The notes under the pieces: model-generated
Seen by the model: only the letters and a program-made list of their open reading frames with translations
Told to the model about the DNA's origin: nothing
Database searches by the model: none
Shown here: positions 42,793-52,283 of the stretch, one piece after another
Layout of the letters: every line of letters begins with the position of its first letter
Numbering within the stretch: position 1 is the first letter of the stretch
Assembly: GCA_036924855.1 (NCBI GenBank)
Contig: JBAGRP010000001.1
Span: 5,146,001 to 5,210,000 of the forward strand
DNA length: 64,000 nt
Origin: Nitrobacteraceae bacterium AZCC 2146
GTDB lineage: Bacteria; Pseudomonadota; Alphaproteobacteria; Rhizobiales; Xanthobacteraceae
Direction of reading: 5' to 3'
Program-made: the position numbers and the translations under genes

Positions 42793-45510
42793 TCAAGCCA
42801 CCGCTGACTGCAGCCGCCGCTGCAGCAGCGCTCTGATCTCCCGGGCCGGTTTCGCGGCGCTGAACAGCCAGCCCTGCATCTGGGTGCAGCCGAGGGCCCG
42901 CAGCTGATCGAGCTGTTGCTGGGTCTCGACTCCCTCAGCGGTCGTAACCATGTTGCGCGCGTTTGCGATGGTCACCACCGCCTGCACGATGGAGGACGAT
43001 CCGCCGGGGCCTGCAAGGTCGTTGATGAAGCTGCGGTCGATCTTGATCTTGTCGAACGGAAAGCGCTGCAGGTAGCTCAGCGAGGAATAACCCGTGCCGA
43101 AATCGTCCAGCGCGATCCGCACGCCGATGGCCCGCAGCTGATGCAGGATCGTCAGTGCCGCTTCGTCGTCGCGGATCAGCACGGTTTCCGTGATCTCAAG
43201 TTCCAGCCGGCTTGCGGACAGGCCGGACGCCGCCAGCGCCTGCACGACCTTCAATGCCAGGGTTTGTGATTTGAATTGCACCGGCGAAACGTTGACCGCG
43301 AGCTTGACCTGGTCGGGCCATGTCGCGGCTTCCCCGCAGGCGTTCATCAGCACCCATTCGCCCAGTTCGGTGATCAGCCCGGTTTCCTCGGCGACCGGAA
43401 CGAACTCGGCGGGCGAGATCATGCCGCGCACCGGATGACGCCAGCGCAGCAACGCTTCGCACCCGGTCACCTCGCTGCTGCCGATATCGACCAGCGGCTG
43501 GTAGTGAATCTCCAGGCCGCCATTCGCAAGCGCCTGGCGCAGATCCAGTTCGAGGGCGCGTCGCGCCTTGGCGCTGGCATCCATGGCCAGCTCGAAAAAC
43601 CGGTAGTTGCGGCGTCCGTCGGCCTTGGCGCCGTACATCGCCAGATCTGCATGGCGGAGCAACTGGTCCAGATCCGTGCCATCGTTCGGGGCGAGCGCGA
43701 TACCGATACTGGCGTCGGTGGAGATCTGGTGGCCGAGACATTCGTAAGGTTTGCGGATGGCCTCATACAGGCCGGTCACAAGGCGGATGACGTCGTCGCG
43801 ATCCGTGATCGCGGTCTGGACGATGGCAAATTCATCGCCGCCGAGCCGGGCGACGAAGCCGGATTCGCCGATACAGTCGCGCAGACGTGCGGCAACGCCT
43901 TTCAGCAGTTCGTCGCCAACGGCATGGCCGAGTGAATCGTTGATGCCCTTGAATTCATCGATGTCGATATAGAGGATGGCGAACCGTGCGCCATCGGGGA
44001 TGGTCGCGATCTCGCGTTCGAGCTGCTGGCGAAACATCACGCGGTTCGGCAGATCGGTCAGCGCGTCATAATGCGCGAGGTGCGCGATGCGATCTTCCGA
44101 ACGCCGGCGCTCGGTGATGTCTTCCAGCGTCGATGCCCATCCGCCGTCCGCCGATGTCTGATACAGGATCTGGATCGAGCGGCCATCCGGTGTCGACAGA
44201 ATCGCATCGTGAACGATGCCTTCCGCCGCGTTGCGGAGAAAGGTCGTGCAGTACTCATCGGCATCCCCGACGAATGTACCGGTCTCCTGGCGATGCCGAA
44301 CGAGATCGCGGAAATGGCAGCCCGGTTTGACCACGTCGGTGGATACGCCAAACATGTCGATGAAGCGCTGATTGCAAACCACGAGCCGTGCATTGGCGTC
44401 GAACAGCAGCAGTCCCTGCGTCATGCTGTTGATGGCTGTGTCGAGATACTGCGATTTCTGCGCCAGCAGGTGTTGCGCGGCACGATGTTCGCGGATCAAT
44501 TGCCGGACGATCAGGAACAGGGTTGCGAAGATGACCAGCGCGGCCAGCGTGGCGCCGATGATTTCAAGCCGGGTCTGTTCCCGCCAGTCGTTCAGCGCGG
44601 CCGACATGCTGGTGGTCGCGACGATGAGAATGGGTGAGGTGGTCAGGCGCCTTGCCGATCCCAGCTGATCCTCGCCGTCGATGGGACTGAGATATCGGCC
44701 GGTCGAACTGCCCCCGGACGACAGGATGTCGCGGAAAACGGAGCTCGTCGCGAGGTTCTGGCCGATCACGGTTTCGTTGCGGGGGTAGCGCGCCAGCACC
44801 GTGCCGTTGCGATGGATCATGGCGATGGTGGCGTCTTTTCCGAGCGCCAGTGACGCGAAGTAGTTCTCGAAGTGTGCGGGCTCGACTCCTCGGCTGAGGA
44901 TGCCGAGAAACTCGCCATTCTGCCCGACCAGTTTTCGGGCAAAAATCGCCGTCCACGCCCCTGTGACGCGGCTGATGACCGGTTCGGCCAATACGGTCCG
45001 CTGGGTCGTTGCGGATTTCAAAACCTGGAAATGATGGCGATCGGAAATATTGATGCTGGGTACCGGCCACGCTTCGGAGGAGTTGATCAGCCGCCCCTCG
45101 GCGTCGAACAGATTGAGCCCGCCGACATAGGGCAGACTTGCGAGCTTGGCCCGCAGCAAACGATGTACATCAATGCCCGACATCAGATTCTGGTAGGCGT
45201 CGCTTGTATCGATGTTCGCCGACTGCATGTAGGCAACGACCTCGTTCTGGACGCCCTGGAGGTCGCCGAACTGTTGGTCGAAGTGTCGGGTGACCAGCAG
45301 GACCGTATTTTCCAGCTCCCGCTTGCTGCTGTCGATGGCGCGATCCCGGAAGTGGATCGCAACCAGCACGGTCCCGATCACGATCGCCGTGATAAGGAGG
45401 CCGCCACACAGGATGAGGCCCTTGATCGGCTCCAGCCGGAACCGCAAACGGCGAGCGGCAACCGCGGGAGCAATACCGCCGGTGCCTGTTGCTATAGGTT
45501 GGATTTGCAT
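42793..45510 (-). CDS. dCache-PAS-GGDEF-EAL cyclic-di-GMP turnover protein
   Basis: A 905-residue membrane signalling protein. TM1 spans about 30-53, an extracytoplasmic double-Cache-like sensor 60-310, TM2 315-337, PAS 355-470, GGDEF about 478-640 and EAL about 655-895. The diguanylate cyclase motif ARLGGDEFAIV (557-561) is intact and lacks the upstream RxxD inhibitory site. The phosphodiesterase motifs GCEALLRWRHP (685-687), ITETVL, DDFGTGYSSL, KIDRSFI and AEGVET are intact. So both opposing activities look possible. It is monocistronic. Confidence 0.95.
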   Translation of the reverse strand: MQIQPIATGTGGIAPAVAARRLRFRLEPIKGLILCGGLLITAIVIGTVLVAIHFRDRAIDSSKRELENTVLLVTRHFDQQFGDLQGVQNEVVAYMQSANIDTSDAYQNLMSGIDVHRLLRAKLASLPYVGGLNLFDAEGRLINSSEAWPVPSINISDRHHFQVLKSATTQRTVLAEPVISRVTGAWTAIFARKLVGQNGEFLGILSRGVEPAHFENYFASLALGKDATIAMIHRNGTVLARYPRNETVIGQNLATSSVFRDILSSGGSSTGRYLSPIDGEDQLGSARRLTTSPILIVATTSMSAALNDWREQTRLEIIGATLAALVIFATLFLIVRQLIREHRAAQHLLAQKSQYLDTAINSMTQGLLLFDANARLVVCNQRFIDMFGVSTDVVKPGCHFRDLVRHRQETGTFVGDADEYCTTFLRNAAEGIVHDAILSTPDGRSIQILYQTSADGGWASTLEDITERRRSEDRIAHLAHYDALTDLPNRVMFRQQLEREIATIPDGARFAILYIDIDEFKGINDSLGHAVGDELLKGVAARLRDCIGESGFVARLGGDEFAIVQTAITDRDDVIRLVTGLYEAIRKPYECLGHQISTDASIGIALAPNDGTDLDQLLRHADLAMYGAKADGRRNYRFFELAMDASAKARRALELDLRQALANGGLEIHYQPLVDIGSSEVTGCEALLRWRHPVRGMISPAEFVPVAEETGLITELGEWVLMNACGEAATWPDQVKLAVNVSPVQFKSQTLALKVVQALAASGLSASRLELEITETVLIRDDEAALTILHQLRAIGVRIALDDFGTGYSSLSYLQRFPFDKIKIDRSFINDLAGPGGSSSIVQAVVTIANARNMVTTAEGVETQQQLDQLRALGCTQMQGWLFSAAKPAREIRALLQRRLQSAVA

Positions 45511-45793
45511 TTTCCCGCCCGAACTCCGGCGGTTTTATACCCCGTGGATTTCCAACGCGCGGTTAGCAACTTCGGTCAATATTCGGTTAAAGATGGCGGT
45601 GCGATGCGCGCCCGCCGGCAAAGGCCGCCGCGAGGCGACCAAGCACGCGTGACAGCAGCCGGAGTGCCGCCTCAGGTTGCGATGCCGCGCCGGTGATCGC
45701 CAGGCTTGGTCAAAAACTTCAATAAAACCGTTGGAAGAGAGCGCTGTCGCGGATAAAGACGGCGGCAACGCACTTTCGATCAGGAAATAGCCC

Positions 45794-46927
45794 ATGAACA
45801 AGCGAATTGTCGCCACTCTGGCCATATCGGCTTTCGCCGTGGCTTCCGCCGTCTGGACCACGCCCGCCAGGGCCGACGATGTCACCATTGGCGCGATCGA
45901 GATCCTGACAGGCCCCAACAGCCGTTATGGCTTCGCCATCAAGAACGGCTTCGACCTGGCGCTGGACGAGGTCAACAAGGCCGGCATCCTCGGCGGCAAG
46001 AAGCTGGTCATCCAGTACGAGGACAGCGCCGGCAACAAGGATCAGGCGGTCAGTTCCGCGCGCAAGCTGATCGGTCTCGCCAAGGTGCCTGTCATCCTCG
46101 GCCCGACGCTATCGAACGAGATGTTTGCCGCGGGGCCAGTGGCCAACGGCCAGAAAGTGCCAATCGTCGGCACCTCGACCACGGCCGCCGGCATCACCGC
46201 GATCGGCCCCTATGTCTACCGCACCTCGTTGCCGGAGAGCGACGTCATCCCGGTGACGCTGAAGCGGGCCCAGGACAAGTTCGGCATCAAGAAGGTCGCG
46301 GTGATGTACGCGAACGACGATGCGTTCAGCAAATCCGGCTACGACGTGTTCAAGGCCACGCTCGACAAGATGGGCATCCAGATTCTGACCACCGAAACCT
46401 TCGGCTCGAAGGACAGCGATTTCTCGGCGCAGCTGACCAAGATCAAGAGCCTGAACCCGGATGCCATCGTCGTCTCGGCGCTGGTCGAGCCAGCCTCCGG
46501 CATCCTGCTCGGCGCCCGCGCCGTCGGCATCGATCCGAAGGTGCGCTTCATTGGCGGCAACGGCTTCAATTCGCCGAAGCTCGGCGACATCGCCGGCGAG
46601 GCGGCCGACGGCACGCTGGTCGGCAGCCCCTGGTTCATCGCCAAGGATGATGCCGCCAACACCAAGTTCGTCGCCAGCTACCGCGCCAGGTACAAGGACG
46701 ATCCGGACCAGTTCGCGGCCCAGGCCTACGACACGCTGCACATCGTCGCCAATGCCATCGACAAGGCCGGTGCTGCCGACAGCGAGAAGATCAAGGCGGC
46801 GCTGCAGGCGACCAAGTATTCCGGCGTCATGGGTCCGTTCTCCTTCACCGACAACCGCGATCCGGCCGATGCGTCCGGCGTCGTGGTGATCGAGATGAAG
46901 GGCGGCAAATTCCAGATCCTCAAATAA
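45794..46927 (+). CDS. branched-chain amino-acid-type ABC transporter substrate-binding protein
   Basis: A 377-residue periplasmic receptor (LivJ/LivK family). It has a signal peptide through PARADD (about residue 28). The mature start VTIGAIEILTGPNSRYGFAI and the segment VPIVGTSTTAAGITAIGPYV are family-typical. It heads a complete five-gene Liv operon (livH, livM, livG and livF follow). Ligand could be a branched-chain or other amino acid, amide or aromatic acid, as this family is broad in bradyrhizobia. Confidence 0.93.
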   Translation: MNKRIVATLAISAFAVASAVWTTPARADDVTIGAIEILTGPNSRYGFAIKNGFDLALDEVNKAGILGGKKLVIQYEDSAGNKDQAVSSARKLIGLAKVPVILGPTLSNEMFAAGPVANGQKVPIVGTSTTAAGITAIGPYVYRTSLPESDVIPVTLKRAQDKFGIKKVAVMYANDDAFSKSGYDVFKATLDKMGIQILTTETFGSKDSDFSAQLTKIKSLNPDAIVVSALVEPASGILLGARAVGIDPKVRFIGGNGFNSPKLGDIAGEAADGTLVGSPWFIAKDDAANTKFVASYRARYKDDPDQFAAQAYDTLHIVANAIDKAGAADSEKIKAALQATKYSGVMGPFSFTDNRDPADASGVVVIEMKGGKFQILK

Positions 46928-46987
46928 TGGACGAACGAGTGACGGCCGGCGCGTTGCGCCGGTCGTTGCTTTGACTGGCACCTTCAT

Positions 46988-47890
46988 ATGTTCGCGCAGA
47001 TTCTCCAACAGCTCCCCCAGCAGCTCCTCAACGGACTGGTGCTGGGCTCGACCTACGCGCTGTTTGCGCTCGGCTTCACGCTGATGTTCGGCGTGCTGGG
47101 CGTCATCAACCTGACCTACGGCTTCTATTTCACGACCGCCGCCTTCCTGGCGCTGTACGGCAGCAAGCTGCTGGCGCTGCCGATCGGGCTGGCGCTGCCC
47201 GGCGCGGCGTTGCTGGCCGGGCTGATCGCGGTGCTGCTGGACGCCATTCTGCTGACGCCGCTGCGGCGCAAGAAGGCGCCCGAATTGTCGTCGCTGATGG
47301 TGACGCTCGGCGCCACGCTGCTGCTCTATTCGCTGATGACCGCGACCTTCGGCACCGAAATCCGGCGGCTGCCGCCGGCCATCATCAGCCATGCCGCCAT
47401 CATGCTGGGCGGCGTGCGCATGAACCTGTCGCAGATCCTGATCGTCGTCACCACCGTCTTGATCGTGGCGGCGCTGCTGGCGGTGATCCGCTTCACCCGC
47501 TTCGGCCTGTCGATGCGCTCGATGGCCGAGAATGGCGAAGCCGCCGAGCTGATGGGCGTCAACACCGACGCCGTGGTGCGCCTGGTGTCCTTTATCTCCG
47601 GCGCACTCGGCGGCACCGCTGGCGTTCTGATCGGGCTCAACTTCAATGCGATCCAGCCCTATATGGGCGAGACCATGATGCTGAAGGGCTTTGCCGTCAT
47701 CATCATCGGCGGGCTCGGTGATATCAAGGGCGCGTTGATCGCCGGCCTCGTGATCGGCGTGCTCGAAGTGCTGACCGCCGGCTTCATCTCCTCCGACATC
47801 AAGGATGCCGTCGGCTTCATCCTGCTGGTCGCCACGCTCTGGTTCCGTCCGGTCGGCCTGTTCGGCCGCGCACCGGCCAAGCGCGCCTGA
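46988..47890 (+). CDS. livH: branched-chain amino-acid ABC transporter permease LivH
   Basis: A 300-residue inner-membrane permease with about eight hydrophobic segments. GLVLGSTYALFALGFTLMFG VLG near the N-terminus and GAIAEN-like MRSMAENGEAAELMGVNTDA (the cytoplasmic coupling segment) are LivH hallmarks, as is FAVIIIGGLGDIKGALIAGL near the end. It lies 60 bp after the binding-protein gene and 13 bp before livM. Confidence 0.94.
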   Translation: MFAQILQQLPQQLLNGLVLGSTYALFALGFTLMFGVLGVINLTYGFYFTTAAFLALYGSKLLALPIGLALPGAALLAGLIAVLLDAILLTPLRRKKAPELSSLMVTLGATLLLYSLMTATFGTEIRRLPPAIISHAAIMLGGVRMNLSQILIVVTTVLIVAALLAVIRFTRFGLSMRSMAENGEAAELMGVNTDAVVRLVSFISGALGGTAGVLIGLNFNAIQPYMGETMMLKGFAVIIIGGLGDIKGALIAGLVIGVLEVLTAGFISSDIKDAVGFILLVATLWFRPVGLFGRAPAKRA

Positions 47891-47903
47891 CCGGGAAAGC
47901 ATC

Positions 47904-48743
47904 ATGACCGCCTTTCTCGACAACTTCTTCTTCTCGTACCAGACGCTGATCTTCGCGCTTGGCATCAACGGCCTGCTGGCGCTGTCGATGTACACCGTGC
48001 TCGCGGTCGGCCAGCTCTCGCTCGGCCAGGCCGCGTTCATGGGCATCGGCGCTTACGTCTCGGCGCTGCTGACGCTGCATCTCGACTGGCCGTTCGCCGC
48101 CGTGCTGCTGGCCGCCATGATCGTGCCGGCCCTGTTTGCTCTGCTGATCGGCGGTCCCACGTTGAAATTGACCGGCGTCTATCTGGCGCTGGCGACGATT
48201 GCGCTCGGCGAGATCATTCGCATCTTCTGCAACGCGTCCTATCTCACCGGTGGCGCGCTCGGTCTGTCCGGCATTCCCAACAAGACCACCTTCACGCTGA
48301 TCTTCGGCCTGCTGGCGCTGGCCCTCGTCGGTTTCGTGTTGATAGCGCGGTCGCGCGTCGGTCGCGCCATGGAGGCGATGCGCGAGGATGAGATCGCGGC
48401 AGGCGTGATGGGCGTCAATCTGCCAGCGATGAAGCTCGGGGCGCTGGTGGTCTCGGCGATGCTGGCGGGACTCGCTGGCGCGCTGAACGCCCATGCCAAC
48501 AGCTTCATTGGTCCGAACGACTACGGCTTCGACCAGGCGGTGACGATCCTCTCCTTCGCGCTGCTCGGCGGCATCGGCTCGCCGTTCGGCCCGGTGCTGG
48601 GCGCGGTCATCCTGACCTTGCTGCCGGAATTGCTGACCGCGCTGCATGACTTCAAGCTGGTGGTGAACGGCTTCATCATCGTCGTCGCCGTGCTGTACAT
48701 GCCGCGCGGGCTGCTGTCGTGGCGGATCGGACGGGTCGGATGA
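47904..48743 (+). CDS. livM: branched-chain amino-acid ABC transporter permease LivM
   Basis: A 279-residue permease from ATG 47904. It has about eight transmembrane segments, LAVGQLSLGQAAFMGIGAYV near the N-terminus, RAMEAMREDEIAAGVMGVNL (coupling helix) and ALLGGIGSPFGPVLGAVIL. It is shorter than E. coli LivM, as usual for rhizobial versions. The stop overlaps the livG start by 4 bp (ATGA). Confidence 0.94.
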   Translation: MTAFLDNFFFSYQTLIFALGINGLLALSMYTVLAVGQLSLGQAAFMGIGAYVSALLTLHLDWPFAAVLLAAMIVPALFALLIGGPTLKLTGVYLALATIALGEIIRIFCNASYLTGGALGLSGIPNKTTFTLIFGLLALALVGFVLIARSRVGRAMEAMREDEIAAGVMGVNLPAMKLGALVVSAMLAGLAGALNAHANSFIGPNDYGFDQAVTILSFALLGGIGSPFGPVLGAVILTLLPELLTALHDFKLVVNGFIIVVAVLYMPRGLLSWRIGRVG

Positions 48744-49540
48744 CGCTCATGACAAATCATCTGCTCGAGATCGAAGACCTCACCGTCCGCTTCCATGGGC
48801 TGGTGGCGGTCGATCATGTCAGCTTCCAGGTCGAATCCGGAACGGTGCATGGCCTGATCGGCCCGAACGGCGCCGGCAAGACCACCTGCTTCAATCTGAT
48901 CTCCGGCCTGATCCCGCCGACCTCCGGCCGTGCCACGCTGGCCGGCGCGCCGCTCATGGGTTCGAGCTGGAAGCGCACCCGCGCCGGCCTGTCGCGCACC
49001 TTCCAGAACATCCGCATGTTCCAGGAGATGACGGTGTGCGAAAATGTCATGACCGGGATGCAGGCGCGGTTGCACGCCTCGGTGCCGGAAATCCTGTCGC
49101 GCCTCGGTCGTTTCCGCAAAGAGGAAACCGCCGCCAAGGCGCGGGCCGACGAGCTGCTGGCCTTCGTCGGCCTCGCCGCGTCGGCTGACCGCCGCGCCGG
49201 TGATCTGTCTTATGGCGATCAGCGCCGGCTCGAAATCGCCCGCGCCGTGGCCTCCGACCCGAAGCTGTTGATGCTCGACGAGCCTGCTGCCGGCATGAAC
49301 CCGACCGAGACGCGCGAACTCGTCGAACTGCTGCTGCGCCTCAAGCAAAACGGACTGACCTTGTTGCTGGTCGAGCATGACATGCATTTCGTCATGAGCC
49401 TGTGCGACCGCATCACCGTGCTGAATTTCGGACGCAAGATCGCCGAAGGCACGCCGCGCGAGGTACGCGAGAATCCTGATGTGATCGAGGCCTATCTGGG
49501 AGCCAAGGTCGCCGAGCGCCTGAAGGGAGGCACGGCATGA
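48740..49540 (+). CDS. livG: branched-chain amino-acid ABC transporter ATP-binding protein LivG
   Basis: A 266-residue ATPase. ATG 48740 overlaps the livM stop; a second ATG lies three codons later. Walker A IGPNGAGKTT, Q-loop SRTFQNIRMF, signature LSYGDQRRLEIARA (LivG-type) and Walker B LLMLDEPAAGMNP are present, and the H-loop is VEHDMHFVM. It works with LivF, LivH and LivM. Confidence 0.95.
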   Translation: MTLMTNHLLEIEDLTVRFHGLVAVDHVSFQVESGTVHGLIGPNGAGKTTCFNLISGLIPPTSGRATLAGAPLMGSSWKRTRAGLSRTFQNIRMFQEMTVCENVMTGMQARLHASVPEILSRLGRFRKEETAAKARADELLAFVGLAASADRRAGDLSYGDQRRLEIARAVASDPKLLMLDEPAAGMNPTETRELVELLLRLKQNGLTLLLVEHDMHFVMSLCDRITVLNFGRKIAEGTPREVRENPDVIEAYLGAKVAERLKGGTA

Positions 49541-50250
49541 GCGTGCTGAAGGTTCGCGGGCTGACGCTGGGCTATAACCGCACTGATGCGGTGAAGGGCA
49601 TCGATCTCGATGTCGCCGAAGGCGCGGTGGTGTCGCTGATCGGCGCCAATGGTGCCGGCAAGACCACGACGTTGCGCGGCCTCAGCGGGTTGTTGAAGGC
49701 GCGCGCCGGCTCGGTGCTGTTCCAGGGCGCCGAGATGGCCGGGCAGCCGGCCTACAAGATCACCCGCGCCGGCATCGTCCAGGTGCCGGAGGGCCGTCAG
49801 GTATTCGCCAACATGACCATCGAGGAAAACCTGCGGATGGGCGCCTATCTGGTCCAGGACAAGGCCGAGATCGCGCGCCGCCGCGTGGGCGTCCTCGATC
49901 GTTTTCCGCGCCTCGGCGAGCGGCTGCAGCAACTGGCCGGCCTGTTGTCCGGCGGCGAGCAGCAGATGCTGGCGATCGGCCGCGCGCTGATGGCCGATCC
50001 CAAACTCCTGCTGCTCGACGAGCCGTCCATGGGGTTGGCGCCGCTGTTCATCGAGGAGATCTTCGCGATCATCCGCGCACTGAAAGTCGAAGGTCGCACC
50101 ATCCTGCTGGTCGAACAGAACGCGCAGGCGGCGCTCGAAGTGTCCGACCATGCCTATGTGCTGGAAAGCGGCCGCATCAAGCTGCAGGGCCCCGCCACCG
50201 AGATCGCCACCAATCCCGAAGTGATCGCGGCCTATCTCGGCGCGGCGTAG
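49537..50250 (+). CDS. livF: branched-chain amino-acid ABC transporter ATP-binding protein LivF
   Basis: A 237-residue ATPase whose ATG overlaps the livG stop. Walker A IGANGAGKTT, IVQVPEGRQVFANMTIEENL (LivF Q-loop region), signature LSGGEQQMLAIGRALM, Walker B LLLLDEPSMGLAP and H-loop VEQNAQAAL are all present. It is the last gene of the Liv operon and convergent with ohrR, the two stops being adjacent. Confidence 0.95.
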   Translation: MSVLKVRGLTLGYNRTDAVKGIDLDVAEGAVVSLIGANGAGKTTTLRGLSGLLKARAGSVLFQGAEMAGQPAYKITRAGIVQVPEGRQVFANMTIEENLRMGAYLVQDKAEIARRRVGVLDRFPRLGERLQQLAGLLSGGEQQMLAIGRALMADPKLLLLDEPSMGLAPLFIEEIFAIIRALKVEGRTILLVEQNAQAALEVSDHAYVLESGRIKLQGPATEIATNPEVIAAYLGAA

Positions 50251-50712
50251 CTACCGCTTGCCCTGCGCAGCCTTGATGAGGTTGCCGCGAAGCGTGACGA
50301 CGGCCTTCTGCATTTTCGCAAAGTCCTCGGTGTTCAGGCCGGAAGCTTCCACGAGGTTCATGCCCAGGCTTTTTTCCCGCAAGCGGCGGCCGGCATCCGT
50401 CAGGCTGACGAAGACTTTGCGTTCATCCGCGGCATCGCGTTCCCTGCGGAGATAACCCATCCCCTCAAGCTTCTTCAGGATAGGGGTGAGCGTGTTGGAT
50501 TCGAGAAACAGCTTCTCGCCGAGGCCGCTGACCGTCTGGTTGTCTTCCTCCCACAGCGCTACGATCGTGATGTATTGCGTGTAGGTGAGACCGAGTTCCT
50601 CGAGGATCGGCTTGTAGGCCCTGCCGTAGGCGAGATTGGCCGAATAGATCGCAAAGCACAGGAAGTCAGCGAGTCTGGGATTCGTTGGGTCGGCCGGGTC
50701 TGAAGGATTCAT
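50251..50712 (-). CDS. ohrR: OhrR-type MarR-family regulator (single-cysteine)
   Basis: A 153-residue organic-peroxide-sensing repressor. FLCFAIYSANLAYGRAYKPI gives the reactive Cys19 with the following Tyr residues, and LGLTYTQYITIVALWEED and SNTLTPILKKLEGMGYLRRE are OhrR-like winged-helix segments. It is the only cysteine, so this is the one-Cys subtype that needs a small thiol for inactivation. From ATG 50712 a GAGG site lies 6 nt upstream; the in-frame ATG at 50766 is less likely. Palindromic operators lie upstream and in front of ohr. Confidence 0.88.
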   Translation of the reverse strand: MNPSDPADPTNPRLADFLCFAIYSANLAYGRAYKPILEELGLTYTQYITIVALWEEDNQTVSGLGEKLFLESNTLTPILKKLEGMGYLRRERDAADERKVFVSLTDAGRRLREKSLGMNLVEASGLNTEDFAKMQKAVVTLRGNLIKAAQGKR

Positions 50713-50765
50713 TGGAGCCTCGTCATCACACGAATAATTGAAGTCTCGTACGCATATATATCGCA

Positions 50766-50780
50766 TCCGATTTAATCGGA
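50766..50780. promoter_or_regulatory. OhrR-type operator 1 (upstream of ohrR)
   Basis: TCCGATTTAATCGGA is a perfect 15-bp palindrome with one central base, 54 bp upstream of the ohrR start. It shares the CGATT-N-AATCG core with the palindrome in front of ohr, consistent with autoregulation. Confidence 0.7.
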
Positions 50781-50820
50781 AGGGTTGACTGTTGGACGAG
50801 TTCAGATATTTATCATCGTA

Positions 50821-50835
50821 TGCGAGTTAATCGTA
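50821..50835. promoter_or_regulatory. OhrR-type operator 2 (divergent promoter region)
   Basis: TGCGAGTTAATCGTA matches the ohr-promoter palindrome TACGATTAAATCGTA at 12 of 15 positions. It lies 38 bp upstream of a 31-codon ORF and would control the plus-strand transcript toward the Tat-exported hydrolase. Confidence 0.55.
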
Positions 50836-50872
50836 CGCGATAAACAATGAAGAATAGCTCGGAGAACCAACC

Positions 50873-50968
50873 ATGAAACAGGCGTTTATTGCCTTGATGG
50901 CCGCGACCGCGATGCTGGCCTCGTCAACGGCCATGGCCCTGACCGCCAGAGAAGTGCTCGGGTCGTAG
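50873..50968 (+). CDS. 31-residue ORF encoding almost only a signal peptide
   Basis: ATG 50873 with a GGAGAACC ribosome-binding site opens MKQAFIALMAATAMLASSTA followed by MALTAREVLGS and a stop. The first 22 residues are a textbook signal peptide (cleavage after AMA), leaving only nine residues. It may be a small exported peptide, a translated leader, or a gene truncated by an early stop; the DNA after the stop shows no obvious continuation. It is the first ORF behind OhrR-type operator 2. Confidence 0.5.
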   Translation: MKQAFIALMAATAMLASSTAMALTAREVLGS

Positions 50969-51108
50969 TCCCCGAGGGGGCCGCGGCGAAAAGCCATCAC
51001 TGATCGCTCACTACCCGGGCGGACGATGCACGGAGCATCGGAAGGCGGGTTGATCACGCCCGCTCGCCCACCATGATCCAACGAAATTTACCAATGGAGA
51101 CGGTCAAC

Positions 51109-52149
51109 ATGTCCGAAGATATCAACCATCATCGCCGCCGCTTTTTCGGCACTGCAGCTGCCAGCATTGCTGCCGCGCAGTTAGTCCTCAGCGGGTCTGC
51201 GGATGCACAAGTCCCGGCCGGTGTGCCGACGATCAAGCCGGGCACGAACACGTCGTTCGGTCCACTGAAGCAGATCGATGCCGGCGTCCTCAATGTCGGC
51301 TACGCAGAAGCCGGCCCCGCCGACGGTCCCGTGGTCATCCTTCTGCACGGCTGGCCCTACGACATTCACAGCTTTGTCGATGTCGCGCCCCTGTTGGCGG
51401 CGAAGGGTTACCGCGTGATCGTGCCGTATCTGCGCGGCTATGGCTCGACGCGCTTTCTTTCCAGTGAAACGGTTCGGACTGGCCAGCCGTCGGCGGTCGC
51501 TGTCGACATGATCGCCTTGATGGATGCGCTGAAGATCGAGAAGGCGATCCTCGCCGGGTTTGACTGGGGCGCGCGGACCGCCAACATCATGGCGGCGCTC
51601 TGGCCGGAACGCTGCAAGGCCATGGTCTCCGTCAGTGGCTATCTGATCAGCAGCCCTGAAGCCGGCAAGATGCCGTTGCCGCCAAAGGCTGAGCTGCAAT
51701 GGTGGTACCAGTTTTATTTTGCCACGGAACGCGGCCGGGCCGGCTACGAGGCAAACCGGCACGATTTCAACAGACTGATCTGGCAGATCGCTTCGCCGAA
51801 GTGGGACTTCGATGATGCCACGTTCGATCGCTCTGCGGCGTCGTTCGACAATCCGGATCATGTCGGCATCGTGATCCATAACTACCGCTGGCGGCTCGGC
51901 CTGGCGGAAGGCGCGCCGAAATATGACGATCTGGACAAGCGGCTTGCCGCAGGCCCTGTGATCCCCGTGCCCACCATTACCCTGGAAAGCGATGCCAACG
52001 GCGCGCCACACCCGGACCCCAGCTCCTACGCCAAGAAATTCTCGGGCAAATATGCGCACCGGACCATCACGGGCGGCATCGGCCACAACCTGCCGCAGGA
52101 AGCCCCGCAGGCCTTTGCCCAGGCCGTCATCGATGTCGCCGGTTATTGA
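51109..52149 (+). CDS. Tat-exported alpha/beta hydrolase (epoxide-hydrolase-like)
   Basis: A 346-residue hydrolase from ATG 51109 with GGAGA 8 nt upstream (other ATGs at 51073 and 51094). A twin-arginine signal HHRRRFFGTAAASIAAAQLV precedes cleavage near ADA-QV, so it acts in the periplasm. The catalytic features are LLHGWPYDIHSFVDV (oxyanion), nucleophile Asp152 in AGFDWGARTAN and His in GGIGHNLPQE. The Asp nucleophile suggests epoxide-hydrolase or dehalogenase chemistry. Position between OhrR-type operators suggests a role in organic-peroxide or lipid-oxidation stress. Confidence 0.88.
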   Translation: MSEDINHHRRRFFGTAAASIAAAQLVLSGSADAQVPAGVPTIKPGTNTSFGPLKQIDAGVLNVGYAEAGPADGPVVILLHGWPYDIHSFVDVAPLLAAKGYRVIVPYLRGYGSTRFLSSETVRTGQPSAVAVDMIALMDALKIEKAILAGFDWGARTANIMAALWPERCKAMVSVSGYLISSPEAGKMPLPPKAELQWWYQFYFATERGRAGYEANRHDFNRLIWQIASPKWDFDDATFDRSAASFDNPDHVGIVIHNYRWRLGLAEGAPKYDDLDKRLAAGPVIPVPTITLESDANGAPHPDPSSYAKKFSGKYAHRTITGGIGHNLPQEAPQAFAQAVIDVAGY

Positions 52150-52283
52150 CCGGCGGCAGCGGGTATGATTGGCGGCGTAGGAGGGGCTGCAGGTTTCCTG
52201 CAGTCCCTGATGCTGCCTGCTCGGGTGGCTAGGACGTGCCTGCGAACACGGTGATGTGAACTCTCGCTCCCATTTATATCGCA

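Noticed and set aside
46109..48046. 645-codon open frame on the minus strand
   Set aside because: Antisense to the Liv receptor, livH and livM, whose protein motifs are unambiguous; composition is typical of a shadow frame.
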